In this document: in pieces, positions 9,053-18,162 of the stretch
Position numbering within the stretch: position 1 is the stretch's first letter
How the letters are laid out: every line of letters begins with the position of its first letter
DNA from: Rhizobium redzepovicii
GTDB lineage: Bacteria > Pseudomonadota > Alphaproteobacteria > Rhizobiales > Rhizobiaceae
DNA length: 64,000 bases
Reading direction: 5' to 3'
Assembly: GCF_019793435.1 (NCBI RefSeq)
Contig: NZ_JAILYH010000007.1
Coordinates: 124,001 to 188,000 of the forward strand
Program-made: the position numbers and the translations under genes
The notes under the pieces: model-generated
The model's database searches: none
Seen by the model: the letters and a program-made list of their open reading frames with translations, nothing else
Told to the model about the DNA's origin: nothing

Positions 9053-10554
9053 TTGTAGATGAACCCGATCGATCCGTGGAACTGTGCATCGGCGACGGGC
9101 GCCTCGCGGCGGCCATAGACCTTGTTGACGCGGTTGAGGAAGAAGGTCGCACCGTCGTTCTCGGGGCTGAAATTATCGTCCGGCCGATTGAGTTGATTGC
9201 GCGCCACCGGACGCACCAGATAGGGCGTCGCGATGATGACAAGCTCGGTTTCCTGACGCTCGAAACCCTTCTGGCGGAAGAGCGTACCGAGCAGCGGGAT
9301 TTTCGAAACACCGGGCGTGCCGCCCATCGTCTGCGAGACGTTGTCACGGATCAGGCCGGCCAGCGCGATGGATCCGCCCGAGGGCAGTTCCACCGAGGTT
9401 TCCGCCGAGCGCCGCTGATAGGTCGCGCCGCTGCTGCCGGCGACCGGTTCGGAGACATTGGTCTTGATCTGCAGGCTGATGCGTCCCGATGAGAGCACGA
9501 CCGGCTTGAAGGCGAGGTTGATACCGTAGTTGAACGGCACGACGGTGACGTTGCCGTTGCTGTCGGTTGTCGAATAAAGCTGTTGGCCGCCGGAATTGAA
9601 GGTCGCGGCCTGGCCCGATATTGCCGTCAGCGTCGGCTCGGCGAGCGTCTTGACGACTTTGGCCTGCTCCAGCGCGTTGAGGTAGGTGGAAATGTCATAT
9701 TTTCCGATCGAACTCTTGAACAGCGCCGCCAGGCCGCCGCCAACGACGGATGTGGCGCTGTCGGCGCTGGGGCTGCCAAGCTGGGCGACCGTCATGCCGG
9801 AGGAATTGGAAACCAAATTGTCGAAGCCGAGTTGCTTCAGCACCTCGCGGCGGACCTCGGCGATCGTCACCTTCAGGGTGACCTGGTCTTCGCCTTCGAT
9901 CTGCAGCAGGTTGACGACCTGCGAGGTCTGGCGGCCTTCGGCAAAGAGCGCCACCGAGCTGTCGCCGCCGGTACCCGATGCCGTCTCGGTTCTGGTCGTC
10001 GCTTCGCCGCCCTTCAGGAAGACCTGCGCCAGATCGGCCGCCTGCGTGGCATCCTGCGGCGTGCGCACGGTGCCGGTCAGCACGATGTTGTCGGAGACGA
10101 TTTCGACATTGATGTTGGAGTCTGGAATGAAGCGGTGGAGATTGACTTCGAGGCCGGAAACATCGCGCTCGATCTCGATGTCGAGATTGACGATCTCCTG
10201 CCCGCCGGCGCCGAAAACAAAAATATTCGTCTGGCCGACCTTCTTGCCGAACAGGTAGATGCGCCGCGAGGTGCGGGTGACGGCATCGGCCATGGTCGGA
10301 TCGGAGACGAGAATATCATGCGCATCCTCCGGCAGATCGACGACAACAGCCTTGTTCAGCCCAAGCTTCAGCCGACGATGGGCATCGCGGCCGGTCTGCG
10401 AGATGCGGACCAGGTTTTCGGAATCGGCACGCGCCTCGCTTGAGCCCAGAAACGGCGCGAAAGAGGCCGGCGCAATACCGGAGACGCCGACCGCCAGCGA
10501 GAAGAAACCTGTCAGGAGAAGCCCGGCGCGCCGCGTTGAATTGCCCATTTGCAC
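9049..10554 (-). CDS. cpaC: Tad pilus outer-membrane secretin CpaC/RcpA
   Basis: Secretin of 501 residues forming the outer-membrane channel for the Flp pilus. A hydrophobic signal lies near 10-30. The N-terminal pilus-assembly domain (about 45-120) contains LNKAVVVDLPEDAHDILVSD; a BON-like domain follows (about 120-200); the C-terminal secretin domain (about 230-480) contains VELPSGGSIALAGLIRDNV and GVSKIPLLGTLFR, the usual secretin signatures. It follows cpaB by only 6 bases and overlaps cpaD by 4. A separate gene at 12689-13099 encodes only the equivalent of its N-terminal domain. Confidence 0.96.
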   Translation of the reverse strand: MQMGNSTRRAGLLLTGFFSLAVGVSGIAPASFAPFLGSSEARADSENLVRISQTGRDAHRRLKLGLNKAVVVDLPEDAHDILVSDPTMADAVTRTSRRIYLFGKKVGQTNIFVFGAGGQEIVNLDIEIERDVSGLEVNLHRFIPDSNINVEIVSDNIVLTGTVRTPQDATQAADLAQVFLKGGEATTRTETASGTGGDSSVALFAEGRQTSQVVNLLQIEGEDQVTLKVTIAEVRREVLKQLGFDNLVSNSSGMTVAQLGSPSADSATSVVGGGLAALFKSSIGKYDISTYLNALEQAKVVKTLAEPTLTAISGQAATFNSGGQQLYSTTDSNGNVTVVPFNYGINLAFKPVVLSSGRISLQIKTNVSEPVAGSSGATYQRRSAETSVELPSGGSIALAGLIRDNVSQTMGGTPGVSKIPLLGTLFRQKGFERQETELVIIATPYLVRPVARNQLNRPDDNFSPENDGATFFLNRVNKVYGRREAPVADAQFHGSIGFIYK

Positions 10555-10560
10555 GTTCTT

Positions 10561-11376
10561 TTACTCCGCCTTCGGCGCGGCGCTGGCATCGGTGACGATG
10601 GCGCCCGATTTGATGACCTGAATGCTCGCACTGCCGTTGTCGCCGCTCAGCAGATAGTCCGCAGCGCTGGTATCTTGCTCCTGCGCATCGGCGACCGAGC
10701 GCAGCGCCAGCGACAGCCGGTCCGCCATCTGCTGGGCGACAGCGAGAACCTTGGTCTGATCCGGCGTAAGCTCGAGTGTGGCGGTCGTGCCGACCACGGC
10801 CTTCGAGCCGTCGTCCTTTTCCTGGATCTGCTGGTCGATGGCGAGGACGCGGACATTGCTCAGCACGGTTTCGGTGATGAGCTTATTGGCCTCGGTACCC
10901 TTGCGGACCATGATGACGTCGACGCGGTCGTTCGGCAGGATGAAACCGCCGGCACCGGTTGCCACCGATATCTCGGTCGCGACGGCGCGCTTGCCGGCCG
11001 GCAAGAGCGAGGAAAGGATGCGGCTGTTGGAATCGGCGACCTTTTCCGGCCGGATCGGTTCGCCTTCGAAAATCGGCAGACGCACGACGGCACCCTGCAG
11101 ACCCTTGATCGCGTCCGGCTTGTCGGCTTCGGTGATCAGGCCGGGGACGACACCGCCCTGCGGCCAGGGCATCCAATGAACCGACTTATCGTCAAGCCTT
11201 TCGCCGACCGCCAGATTGGCGCTCGAGACGAGGATGTTGACGGTCGGCTCCCTCTCGATGACCGACTGAACCTGGGTGACGACACCGCCACTGCCTGCCA
11301 TTTGCATCGCCAGGAAGCCGGCAAGGCCGGCTGCCACCACGGCGACAGCTAGGATTATAAGGCGGGCCGGTTTCAT
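10561..11376 (-). CDS. cpaB: Tad pilus assembly protein CpaB/RcpC
   Basis: Periplasmic protein of 271 residues anchored by an N-terminal membrane segment (about 5-27). A SAF domain follows (about 45-110, VNILVSSANLAVGERLDDKSVHW), then the RcpC domain with a conserved DRVDVIMV segment. CpaB proteins work with the secretin in the outer-membrane subcomplex. It begins 110 bases after cpaA, the largest gap in the downstream tad operon apart from the cpaE-cpaF gap. Confidence 0.94.
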   Translation of the reverse strand: MKPARLIILAVAVVAAGLAGFLAMQMAGSGGVVTQVQSVIEREPTVNILVSSANLAVGERLDDKSVHWMPWPQGGVVPGLITEADKPDAIKGLQGAVVRLPIFEGEPIRPEKVADSNSRILSSLLPAGKRAVATEISVATGAGGFILPNDRVDVIMVRKGTEANKLITETVLSNVRVLAIDQQIQEKDDGSKAVVGTTATLELTPDQTKVLAVAQQMADRLSLALRSVADAQEQDTSAADYLLSGDNGSASIQVIKSGAIVTDASAAPKAE

Positions 11377-11466
11377 CGATCATTCCTCAGGGCACGATAT
11401 GTTCGCCCTGCAGAATGCTCAGCAATTGGTATAATTATGGTTAATGGAACGCTTACATTTTAAGTT

Positions 11467-11488
11467 AACGGGCATTTAAAATGCCGTT
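11467..11488 (-). terminator. Weak hairpin at the end of cpaA
   Basis: AACGGGCA and TGCCGTT form an imperfect 7-bp stem around an AT-rich loop, overlapping the cpaA stop codon. No clear T run follows on the reverse strand. It could be an attenuator between cpaA and cpaB or nothing. Confidence 0.3.
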
Positions 11489-11999
11489 ATTTCAGGCTTT
11501 CCAGCGTGGTGAGGAAGAGCGGCGAGGACGGGAAGGCCATGAAGCCGCCGATCGCGATTGCAATGCCGTAGGGGATCTTCTTGGCGAATAGGACCGAATT
11601 CGGCACCGGCAGGCCGATAGCGAGGATCGTGTTCGACTGCGCTCTCACCATCAGGATCAACAAGGTGATGAAGCCGCCGATTATGGCAACATCGGTCATC
11701 AGGAAAAGAAGGGATTCGTTCAGACCGAACCAGAGCGCGGTGGCGCTCAACAGCTTGGCGTCGCCGCCGCCCATCACATTGAAGGCAAAAAGAGCGAAAC
11801 AGGCGGAAAAGACGATGGCGGCTGCGGCGAGATGCATGCCGATCGCTTGCAAGCCAAGGCCGGAAAGGGGCGCGAGAACGAAGAAGGAGGCGATGAGGAT
11901 CAAGGAAACGCGATTCGGGATCGTCATGGTGAACAGATCCGAGAAGGCCGCCATGGCCAGGCAGAGTGGCAGTATCACGAAGACTGCAGCTGCGATCAT
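11487..11999 (-). CDS. cpaA: Prepilin peptidase CpaA/TadV
   Basis: A24-family aspartic peptidase, 170 residues, that cleaves and processes the Flp prepilin and probably the TadE/G pseudopilins. It is almost entirely hydrophobic with about five or six membrane segments. The two catalytic aspartates are visible in AAFSDLFTMTIPN (about residue 20) and in the GGGDAKLL motif (about residue 75). The longer frame from 12116 adds a non-conserved basic leader. ATG at 11999 with AGGATCGGG before it is the better start. A terminator-like hairpin separates it from flp. Confidence 0.93.
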   Translation of the reverse strand: MIAAAVFVILPLCLAMAAFSDLFTMTIPNRVSLILIASFFVLAPLSGLGLQAIGMHLAAAAIVFSACFALFAFNVMGGGDAKLLSATALWFGLNESLLFLMTDVAIIGGFITLLILMVRAQSNTILAIGLPVPNSVLFAKKIPYGIAIAIGGFMAFPSSPLFLTTLESLK

Positions 12000-12026
12000 G
12001 CGTATACCCGATCCTGACTTGATGCG

Positions 12027-12057
12027 AAAAGGCTCACGGCTGTTCAGCCTGTGAGCC
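12027..12057 (-). terminator. Hairpin terminator or attenuator between flp and cpaA
   Basis: GGCTCAC plus GGCT pair with AGCC plus GTGAGCC around a GAAC loop, giving an 11-bp stem with one bulge, followed on the reverse strand by TTTT. It lies about 70 bases past the flp stop. It would let the abundant pilin mRNA end early, with cpaA and the assembly genes expressed by read-through. Confidence 0.75.
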
Positions 12058-12124
12058 CGCTCGATAGTTCGGCCGAAGCAAATCCGGCCGGTATTAGGCA
12101 GAGGCCGCGTCGGCAACGCTCGTC

Positions 12125-12310
12125 TTAGTTGGCCGCCGAAGTGGCGCTGTCCATCTTGGTGCTCAAGCCGTTGAACGTGTTGCCGATCTTTGTGCCGAGC
12201 GCGGTTGCGCCGGTGATGAGCGCTACGGAAATGAGGGCGGCGATCAGGCCGTATTCGATTGCGGTCGCGCCGGATTCGTCCTTCAGAAAACGGCTAAAAA
12301 GCTTGGTCAT
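12125..12310 (-). CDS. Flp-type major pilin
   Basis: Structural subunit of the Tad pilus, 61 residues, first gene of the reverse operon. It has the Flp-type N terminus: a short basic leader MTKLFSRFLKDESG, then ATAIEYGLIAALISVALI, with the expected CpaA cleavage after the glycine and the conserved glutamate and tyrosine at mature positions 5 and 6. The tail is short and rich in Ser, Thr, Ala and Asn. A good Shine-Dalgarno GGAG lies 6 bases before the ATG. Only one flp copy is seen in this window. Confidence 0.96.
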   Translation of the reverse strand: MTKLFSRFLKDESGATAIEYGLIAALISVALITGATALGTKIGNTFNGLSTKMDSATSAAN

Positions 12311-12688
12311 GGTAACTCCTAACTCCAGTTGATGTTCAGCACGTCCGCCAACTGTTGCCGTTGATCGGATGACTGCAACCTAGCGAATGGGCGTTTCTAT
12401 CGACTTAAGGAAAAGAGTTAACGAGATTTGAACGAGACAACATGCCTTTGTAGAGTAAGTATTTTCTTACGGGCTTACCTCAATATTTAACAATATTCCC
12501 GTTATACCACCTCCATTCATCCGGAAATAGCACATAGCACGATGTCCAACCGCCGCGTGCGCCTCAGAGGCCGTGCCATATCGGATCATCGCGCCTCATT
12601 CCGGAACAAGGCTGCTGGCTTAAGGCTTCGTTCACCATTTTTTTCCATTCTATGTCGATATTGCGCTGTGATCGTGAAAGAGGACCAA
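12311..12688. promoter_or_regulatory. Divergent gene-free region between flp and the CpaC N-domain gene
   Basis: About 380 bases, AT-rich in the middle, that must hold the promoters for the reverse tad operon and for the forward pilin-like genes. Visible structure includes GTAAG-TATTTT-CTTAC at 12455-12470 and two AATATT boxes separated by TAAC near 12482-12497. No promoter could be assigned with confidence. Confidence 0.5.
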
Positions 12689-13099
12689 ATGTCATCGAGC
12701 GGCAAATCTATTTTCTTTGCCGGCATGATCGCCGTTTTCGGTGTTTCGGGAGTTTCCGCGGCCGCAGACGATGACATGCTGCGTGTCTATATGGATCACG
12801 CGCGCGTATTGAAGCTCGATCGCCCCGTCAGCAAGGTCATCGTCGGCAATGCCAAGGTCGCCGATGCGACCGTCGCCGACGCCAAGACCATCGTGCTGAC
12901 AGGACGCAGCTTTGGCACCACCAATCTGGTGCTGCTTGATGCCGACGGCAATGCCATCCTCGACGAGCGCATTCTGGTGTCGATCGATGAGGGCAATACG
13001 GTGCGCGTCTACCGGCAGACCGAACGCTCCGTGCTGTCCTGCACGCCGAACTGCGAACAGCACGCGCAACAGGCGGCGACCGGCACCACCTCGCCCTGA
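12689..13099 (+). CDS. Stand-alone pilus-assembly N-terminal domain protein, CpaC-like
   Basis: A 136-residue secreted protein. A signal peptide (about 1-26, ending VSAAA) is followed by one domain matching the N-terminal secretin-associated domain of CpaC/RcpA: LDRPVSKVIVGNAKVADATV and then TGRSFGTTNLVLLD. The rest of the secretin is absent. The tail has two cysteines (SCTPNC), which could form a disulphide. A frame from 12542 would add 49 non-conserved residues; AGAGGACC just before the ATG at 12689 supports the shorter form. It is divergent from flp and first of a forward group with the TadE-like genes. A periplasmic partner of the Tad secretin is inferred. Confidence 0.85.
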   Translation: MSSSGKSIFFAGMIAVFGVSGVSAAADDDMLRVYMDHARVLKLDRPVSKVIVGNAKVADATVADAKTIVLTGRSFGTTNLVLLDADGNAILDERILVSIDEGNTVRVYRQTERSVLSCTPNCEQHAQQAATGTTSP

Positions 13100-13214
13100 T
13101 CGGCTTCCCGCCCTTACTTTAGCCATTCGTTAAAATCGTCGCGTCAGACTGAAACGGAAAATCAACGAACGGACCCTAGTGTGGCGGACAGAGAATGTCG
13201 CTCGGGTCCAGGCA

Positions 13215-13850
13215 ATGACGGTAATTGATCAGAAGACGGATAAGGCGCACTCCCCAGCGCCATTCCGATTCCTGCGGTTTCGCGCTCTCGCCCGCTCGCG
13301 CGAGGGGGCTGCGGCGATCGAATTTGCCTTGCTCGCCATTCCCTATTTCCTGGTGATTTTCGCCATCCTCGAAACCTTCGTCGCCTTTGCCGCCGAGGAG
13401 CTCGTCTCCAACGCCGTCGATACGATGAGCCGGAAGATGCGAACCGGGCAGATCACCTATAATCTCGGCCGCACGACCGATATGAACCAGGCGCAGTTCC
13501 GCCAGGCCTTTTGCAATGAGATCTCGATCCTGATCCGCTGCTCAACGACCGAAGTGGCGACGCCGAGCAAGCTCTACGTGGATGTGCAGACGTTCAGTAC
13601 TTTCTCGGCCATTCCGACAACGGTTCCCAAGCTTTCCACCGACAAATATGCCGACATCAACACGGCTGCCTTCAAATATACACCGGGCGGCGCCGGCACC
13701 ATCAACATGGTCCGCGCCTACTACCGCTGGGAAATCATCACGGATCTGGTCCGGCCTTATATCACGACGATACGGCCCTCCGACGGTTCGATGCCGAATT
13801 ATTATCTGATCGTCGCCACCGCGGCCTTCCAGAGCGAGCAGTATCCATAA
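13215..13850 (+). CDS. TadE/TadG-family pseudopilin
   Basis: Membrane-anchored pilus-associated protein of about 211 residues. The N-terminal signature is SREGAAAIEFALLAIPYFLVI, shortened here as AAIEFALL, typical of TadE-like proteins processed by the prepilin peptidase. One hydrophobic segment (about 35-60) is followed by a periplasmic domain. A GTG at 13179 would add 12 residues; the ATG at 13215 has only a weak ribosome site, so the start is uncertain. Its stop overlaps the start of the next gene as TAATG, implying translational coupling. Confidence 0.88.
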   Translation: MTVIDQKTDKAHSPAPFRFLRFRALARSREGAAAIEFALLAIPYFLVIFAILETFVAFAAEELVSNAVDTMSRKMRTGQITYNLGRTTDMNQAQFRQAFCNEISILIRCSTTEVATPSKLYVDVQTFSTFSAIPTTVPKLSTDKYADINTAAFKYTPGGAGTINMVRAYYRWEIITDLVRPYITTIRPSDGSMPNYYLIVATAAFQSEQYP

Positions 13851-14431
13851 TGGTGCCTCTCAACCCGTTCATCAGGCTGGTATTGACGGTGCGGCGGCTG
13901 GCACAAGACCGCAAGGGCGCCGGAGCGATCGAATTCGCGATCCTCTTTCCCGTGCTCATTATGCTCTATATCGGCGCTTTCGAGATCACGGTCGGCCTCA
14001 GCGTCAGCAAGCGGGCGACACGCGCCGCAAGCACGGTGGCCGACGTCGTCACCCAGCAGCAATCCGTCACCAAGAGCGCGCTTGCGCAGATGCCGTCGGT
14101 CGCAAACTCGATCTTCGTGCCCTACAATACGACGTCGCTGACGCTGAAAATCACCGGGATCACCATCGACGCCAGCGCCAATGCGAAGGTGCTCTGGTCC
14201 TGGGCGCAGGATGGGACGGTGCCCTATGCCAAAAACACGGCCGTGAGCAATGTGCCGTCCGATATGAAGACGGCGAACAGCTTCCTTGTTCGCACCGAGC
14301 TCAGCATCCCCTATACGATGTTCCTGTTTGCACCGAACTTCATGCCGGACGGCATGCGGACGATCACCATCAGCCGCAGCTATTTCTACCGCCAGCGGCA
14401 AGGCGACTCGATCCCTTGCGGCGACTGCTGA
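13850..14431 (+). CDS. TadE/TadG-family pseudopilin, second copy
   Basis: Protein of 193 residues with the same architecture as its upstream neighbour: basic N terminus, [20 protein letters not shown] at about 20-39, one membrane helix and a periplasmic part that ends in a CGDC-type tail. TadE-like pseudopilins are required for Flp pilus biogenesis in related systems. The two copies are clearly diverged paralogues rather than a recent duplication. The ATG shares one base with the preceding stop. Confidence 0.9.
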   Translation: MVPLNPFIRLVLTVRRLAQDRKGAGAIEFAILFPVLIMLYIGAFEITVGLSVSKRATRAASTVADVVTQQQSVTKSALAQMPSVANSIFVPYNTTSLTLKITGITIDASANAKVLWSWAQDGTVPYAKNTAVSNVPSDMKTANSFLVRTELSIPYTMFLFAPNFMPDGMRTITISRSYFYRQRQGDSIPCGDC

Positions 14432-14531
14432 CGCCCCTTCTCGAATTTGCCAAGCCGGCCGCAGCATTATATGGCTGAGGCTATGCTGCCTCCGACGTTT
14501 CCGGGGCGGTGATCGGCTCTTCGGGTGTAAA

Positions 14532-15752
14532 ATGGCGCGTGCCTTTCTTTTCGTTCTGGATTCCTTCGGCGTCGGCGGAGCGCCGGATGCGGCGGCCTAT
14601 GGCGATGAGGGCGCCGATACGCTCGGCCATATCGCCGAGTTTTGCGCGGCGGGAGCCGGAGATCGCGCCGGATTGCGCAGCGGGCCGCTTTGCCTGCCCA
14701 ACCTGTCGGAACTCGGACTGATGCAGATCGCCCGCTCCGCCTCCGGCCGGTTCCCGGCCGGCATGCCGATCCCGGAGAAGGTCTACGGCATTTACGGCGC
14801 CGCCACCGAAATCTCCCGCGGCAAGGATACGCCGTCAGGCCATTGGGAGATCGCAGGAACACCCGTCAGTTTCGATTGGGGTTATTTCCCGACGGAGGGC
14901 GATGCCTTTCCCGAGGAACTCATCGAGGCTCTCTGCAAGGAGGCCGGCGTGTCCGGCATTCTCGGCAATTGCCATGCTTCGGGAACGGAGATCATTGCCC
15001 GGCTTGGCGAGGAGCATATCCGCACCGGCAAGCCGATCTGCTACACCTCCTCGGATTCGGTCTTCCAGGTGGCGGCGCATGAAGTGCATTTCGGCCTCGA
15101 TCGTCTGCTCGCCTTCTGCCAAGTCGCCCGGGGACTGCTCGATCGCTACAATATCGGCCGTGTCATCGCCCGGCCCTTCGTCGGCCATTCCAGCTCTACC
15201 TTCCAGCGCACCGGAAACCGGCGCGACTTCTCGGTGCTGCCGCCGGAGCCGACGCTGCTTGACCGGCTGGTCGAACACGGCCGGCACGTGCACGCTGTGG
15301 GAAAGATCGGCGACATCTTCGCGCATCAAGGGATTTCGCGCCTCATCAAGGCGAACGGCAACGAGGCGCTGATGGATGCGACGCTCTCCACCATCGACGA
15401 GGCCGGGGACGGCGATCTGGTTTTCACCAATTTCGTCGACTTCGACATGGTTTACGGCCATCGGCGCGATGTGCCGGGTTATGCCGCTGCACTCGAAGCC
15501 TTCGATGCACGCCTGGCCGAAGTCCACAAGAGATTGAAGCCGGGCGATCTCGTCGTGCTCACTGCCGATCACGGCTGCGACCCGACCTGGCGCGGAACGG
15601 ACCATACGCGCGAGCGCGTGCCTGTCATCGCCTATGGTCCCGGCATTCGGTCGCGTTCAATCGGCGTGCGCCGCAGCTATGCCGATATTGGCGAGAGCAT
15701 TGCGCGCCATCTCGGCATTCCGGCCGGACCGCATGGAAGGAGTTTTCTGTGA
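14532..15752 (+). CDS. deoB: Phosphopentomutase
   Basis: Interconverts ribose 1-phosphate or deoxyribose 1-phosphate and the 5-phosphates, joining nucleoside phosphorolysis to DeoC and the pentose phosphate pathway. Alkaline-phosphatase-fold metalloenzyme of 406 residues, the usual length. The N terminus [18 protein letters not shown] carries the metal-binding aspartate. Later motifs are [13 protein letters not shown] with the phosphorylated threonine region and [19 protein letters not shown] with the C-terminal metal ligands. The ATG at 14532 matches family length; upstream in-frame sequence overlapping the pilus gene is not part of it. It overlaps add by four bases. Confidence 0.96.
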   Translation: MARAFLFVLDSFGVGGAPDAAAYGDEGADTLGHIAEFCAAGAGDRAGLRSGPLCLPNLSELGLMQIARSASGRFPAGMPIPEKVYGIYGAATEISRGKDTPSGHWEIAGTPVSFDWGYFPTEGDAFPEELIEALCKEAGVSGILGNCHASGTEIIARLGEEHIRTGKPICYTSSDSVFQVAAHEVHFGLDRLLAFCQVARGLLDRYNIGRVIARPFVGHSSSTFQRTGNRRDFSVLPPEPTLLDRLVEHGRHVHAVGKIGDIFAHQGISRLIKANGNEALMDATLSTIDEAGDGDLVFTNFVDFDMVYGHRRDVPGYAAALEAFDARLAEVHKRLKPGDLVVLTADHGCDPTWRGTDHTRERVPVIAYGPGIRSRSIGVRRSYADIGESIARHLGIPAGPHGRSFL

Positions 15753-16717
15753 CGTCGCATTTGAAGAAGGTCGAATTGCACTGCCATCTGGAGGGTGCGG
15801 CTCCTCCAGAACTGACTGCGGCGCAGGCGCGCAAATACGGCGTCGACATCAGCGGCGAGCTTCGCGGCGGAGCCTATGTCTGGCATGACTTCGCAAGTTT
15901 CCTCGAATGTTACGACAAGGTTTCCGAGGTCTACAGGACCGAGGAGGACTATGCGCTTCTGACCGAGACCTATCTCGACGAACTGGCGGGCATCAATACG
16001 ATCTACAGCGAACTCATCGTTTCGCCCGATCATGGCAAACGCATCGGCCTCGGCGCCGATGCCTATATATCAGGGATCTGCGAGGGCATCCGGCGGGCCA
16101 GGGAAAAGAGCGGCATCGAGGCCCGGCTGATTGTCACCGGCGAGCGGCATTTCGGTCCGGAGAGCGTGATCGGTGCGGCCGAATACGCAGCAAAGGCCGG
16201 CAATCCTTTGATAACCGGGTTCAACCTTGCCGGTGAGGAGCGCATGGGCCGCGTCGCCGACTATAGCAGGGCCTTCGATATCGCCCGCGATGCCGGACTG
16301 GGGCTGACCATCCATGCCGGCGAGGTCTGCGGCGCCTTCAGCGTCGCCGACGCGCTCGATGCCGTGCGCCCCTCGCGCATCGGCCATGGCGTGCGCGCCA
16401 TCGAGGATCTCGATTTGGTGAAGCGGCTAGCCGATCTCGGCACCGTACTCGAGATCTGCCCGGGCTCCAATATCGCGCTCGGGGTCTTTCCCGATTTCGG
16501 CTCCCATCCGCTGCGCCCGCTGAAGGAAGCCGGCGTGCGGGTGACGATCAGCTCGGACGATCCGCCTTTCTTTCATACATCGCTTGCGCGGGAATACGAA
16601 CTTGCCGCCGAGGCTTTCGGCTTCAGCGACGCCGAGATCGATGCCATGACGCGAACAGCGATCGAAGCGGCCTTCGTCGACGAAGTGACACGCGAGGCGC
16701 TGCTCGCCCGGCTTTGA
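15749..16717 (+). CDS. add: Adenosine deaminase
   Basis: Converts adenosine and deoxyadenosine to inosine and deoxyinosine, which the purine nucleoside phosphorylase encoded nearby can then split. TIM-barrel zinc enzyme of 322 residues. Motifs in order: ELHCHLEGA (HxH zinc ligands, about 7-15), the central [12 protein letters not shown] with the catalytic glutamate, RIGHGVRA and the SSDDPPFF aspartate pair. It starts with GTG overlapping the deoB stop as GTGA, so translation is probably coupled. Confidence 0.95.
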   Translation: MTSHLKKVELHCHLEGAAPPELTAAQARKYGVDISGELRGGAYVWHDFASFLECYDKVSEVYRTEEDYALLTETYLDELAGINTIYSELIVSPDHGKRIGLGADAYISGICEGIRRAREKSGIEARLIVTGERHFGPESVIGAAEYAAKAGNPLITGFNLAGEERMGRVADYSRAFDIARDAGLGLTIHAGEVCGAFSVADALDAVRPSRIGHGVRAIEDLDLVKRLADLGTVLEICPGSNIALGVFPDFGSHPLRPLKEAGVRVTISSDDPPFFHTSLAREYELAAEAFGFSDAEIDAMTRTAIEAAFVDEVTREALLARL

Positions 16718-16829
16718 GGCCAAATGTGGAGCGAGGCTGGGGAAGATCGGTGCAAATTGGCCGCCACTCTTGCGGTCGGGCCGATTTCCGTGAAAGAAAC
16801 ATTCGATAGAAAGAATGAAAGGCTTCCCC

Positions 16830-17459
16830 ATGGACGGCGTCACGGTCATCGATCATCCGCTTGTGCAGCACAAGCTCACCATCATGCGGCGCAAGGAGAC
16901 ATCGACGGGAAGTTTCCGGCGATTGCTGCGCGAAATCTCCACACTGCTCTGTTACGAGGTGACCCGCGATCTCGAACTGACGATGGAAACGATCGAGACG
17001 CCGCTGCAGACGATGGAATCGCCGATCCTCGAGGGCAAGAAGCTGGTCTTCGCCTCGATCCTGCGCGCCGGCAACGGGCTGCTCGAGGGTATGCTGGATC
17101 TCGTGCCCTCCGCCCGCGTCTCGCATATCGGCGTCTACCGCGACCACGAGACACTGCAGCCGGTCGAATATTACTTCAAGGCGCCGGAAGATGTGGCCGA
17201 GCGCCTGATCATCGTCGTCGACCCGATGCTGGCAACCGGCAATTCCTCGATCGCCGCAATCGACAAGCTCAAGGAACGCGGCGCCCACAATATCCGCTTC
17301 CTCTGCCTGCTCGCCGCCCCGGAAGGCATCCAGAACTTCCGCGCCGCCCATCCCGACGTTCCCGTTTTCACCGCGTCGATCGACAGCCATCTCAACGAGA
17401 AGGGCTATATAATGCCCGGCCTCGGCGATGCCGGCGACCGCATGTACGGCACCAAGTAA
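16830..17459 (+). CDS. upp: Uracil phosphoribosyltransferase
   Basis: Makes UMP from uracil and PRPP in pyrimidine salvage. At 209 residues from the ATG at 16830 it has the normal Upp length; an ATG five codons earlier is less well supported, since AAAGG sits properly before 16830. The PRPP-binding motif is [12 protein letters not shown] (about 130-141), and the C terminus has the conserved [10 protein letters not shown]. It is the third forward salvage gene after deoB and add and is followed by a strong terminator. Confidence 0.96.
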   Translation: MDGVTVIDHPLVQHKLTIMRRKETSTGSFRRLLREISTLLCYEVTRDLELTMETIETPLQTMESPILEGKKLVFASILRAGNGLLEGMLDLVPSARVSHIGVYRDHETLQPVEYYFKAPEDVAERLIIVVDPMLATGNSSIAAIDKLKERGAHNIRFLCLLAAPEGIQNFRAAHPDVPVFTASIDSHLNEKGYIMPGLGDAGDRMYGTK

Positions 17460-17494
17460 ACTTCAGCCTTCTTTTACCAAATCGAAAGAGTTTG

Positions 17495-17525
17495 CGGCCC
17501 GGCGGCTCAATCCGGGCCGTTTTTA
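17495..17525 (+). terminator. Rho-independent terminator of upp
   Basis: CGGCCCGG and CCGGGCCG form a perfect 8-bp GC stem with a 9-base loop, followed directly by TTTTTATT. It starts about 35 bases past the upp stop and marks the end of the deoB-add-upp group. Confidence 0.92.
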
Positions 17526-17623
17526 TTGTCGGTATTAGCAACTTGTCAGCACTTGGAGCGTAGCAAGCTTGAAGAATGAGGCCCCGCATGAAGCGGGGTT
17601 TATACAGGAAGGATTTCTGTTTC

Positions 17624-18157
17624 ATGCTCGTGCGTACCGTCATATTCGCCAGTATCGCCGCGGTGCTGGCCACACAGGCGCCTTCCTTCTTGGGAAGCAC
17701 CAGCCAGCAGCCTGCCGACGCTCTTTCCGCCAATTACATCTCAACCGAAGGCGACAAGCCCGCAGCACCCGCGCCGGTCTCCGCCGGCAATGCGATCCGC
17801 CTGCAAGCGGATGCCCAGGGCCATTATACCGGCAGCTTCAAGATCAACGGCAAGCCGGTGCAGGGCCTGATTGATACCGGCGCGACCTATGTCGCGCTCA
17901 ACGAGACGCTTGCCCGCCGGCTCGGCTACACGGCCAACCAGCTCGATTTCCGCTACGGCGTCAACACGGCCAACGGCCAGACGAAGGCGGCGCATGTGAT
18001 GCTCGACCGGGTCGAAATCGGCGGTATTCGCGTGCGGGACGTCGAAGCCTTCGTCCTCAAGGACGATGCACTGACAACGACGCTGGTCGGCATGAGCTTC
18101 CTGCAGAAGCTCGCCTCCTATTCCGTCGCCGACGGTTCGCTCAGCCTCAAGCAATAA
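17624..18157 (+). CDS. Retropepsin-like clan AA aspartic protease, TIGR02281 type
   Basis: Predicted membrane-anchored periplasmic aspartic protease of 177 residues. An N-terminal hydrophobic anchor (about 4-22) is followed by a low-complexity linker and a single retropepsin-like domain with the catalytic motif LIDTGATYVALN (about 82-93) and a C-terminal VGMSFLQKL strand. Single-domain members would act as dimers. An in-frame start at 17576 adds a basic leader; the ATG at 17624, preceded by AGGAAGG, gives a cleaner anchor. The biological substrate is unknown. It converges on deoA with only five bases between stops. Confidence 0.85.
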   Translation: MLVRTVIFASIAAVLATQAPSFLGSTSQQPADALSANYISTEGDKPAAPAPVSAGNAIRLQADAQGHYTGSFKINGKPVQGLIDTGATYVALNETLARRLGYTANQLDFRYGVNTANGQTKAAHVMLDRVEIGGIRVRDVEAFVLKDDALTTTLVGMSFLQKLASYSVADGSLSLKQ

Positions 18158-18162
18158 CCGCG

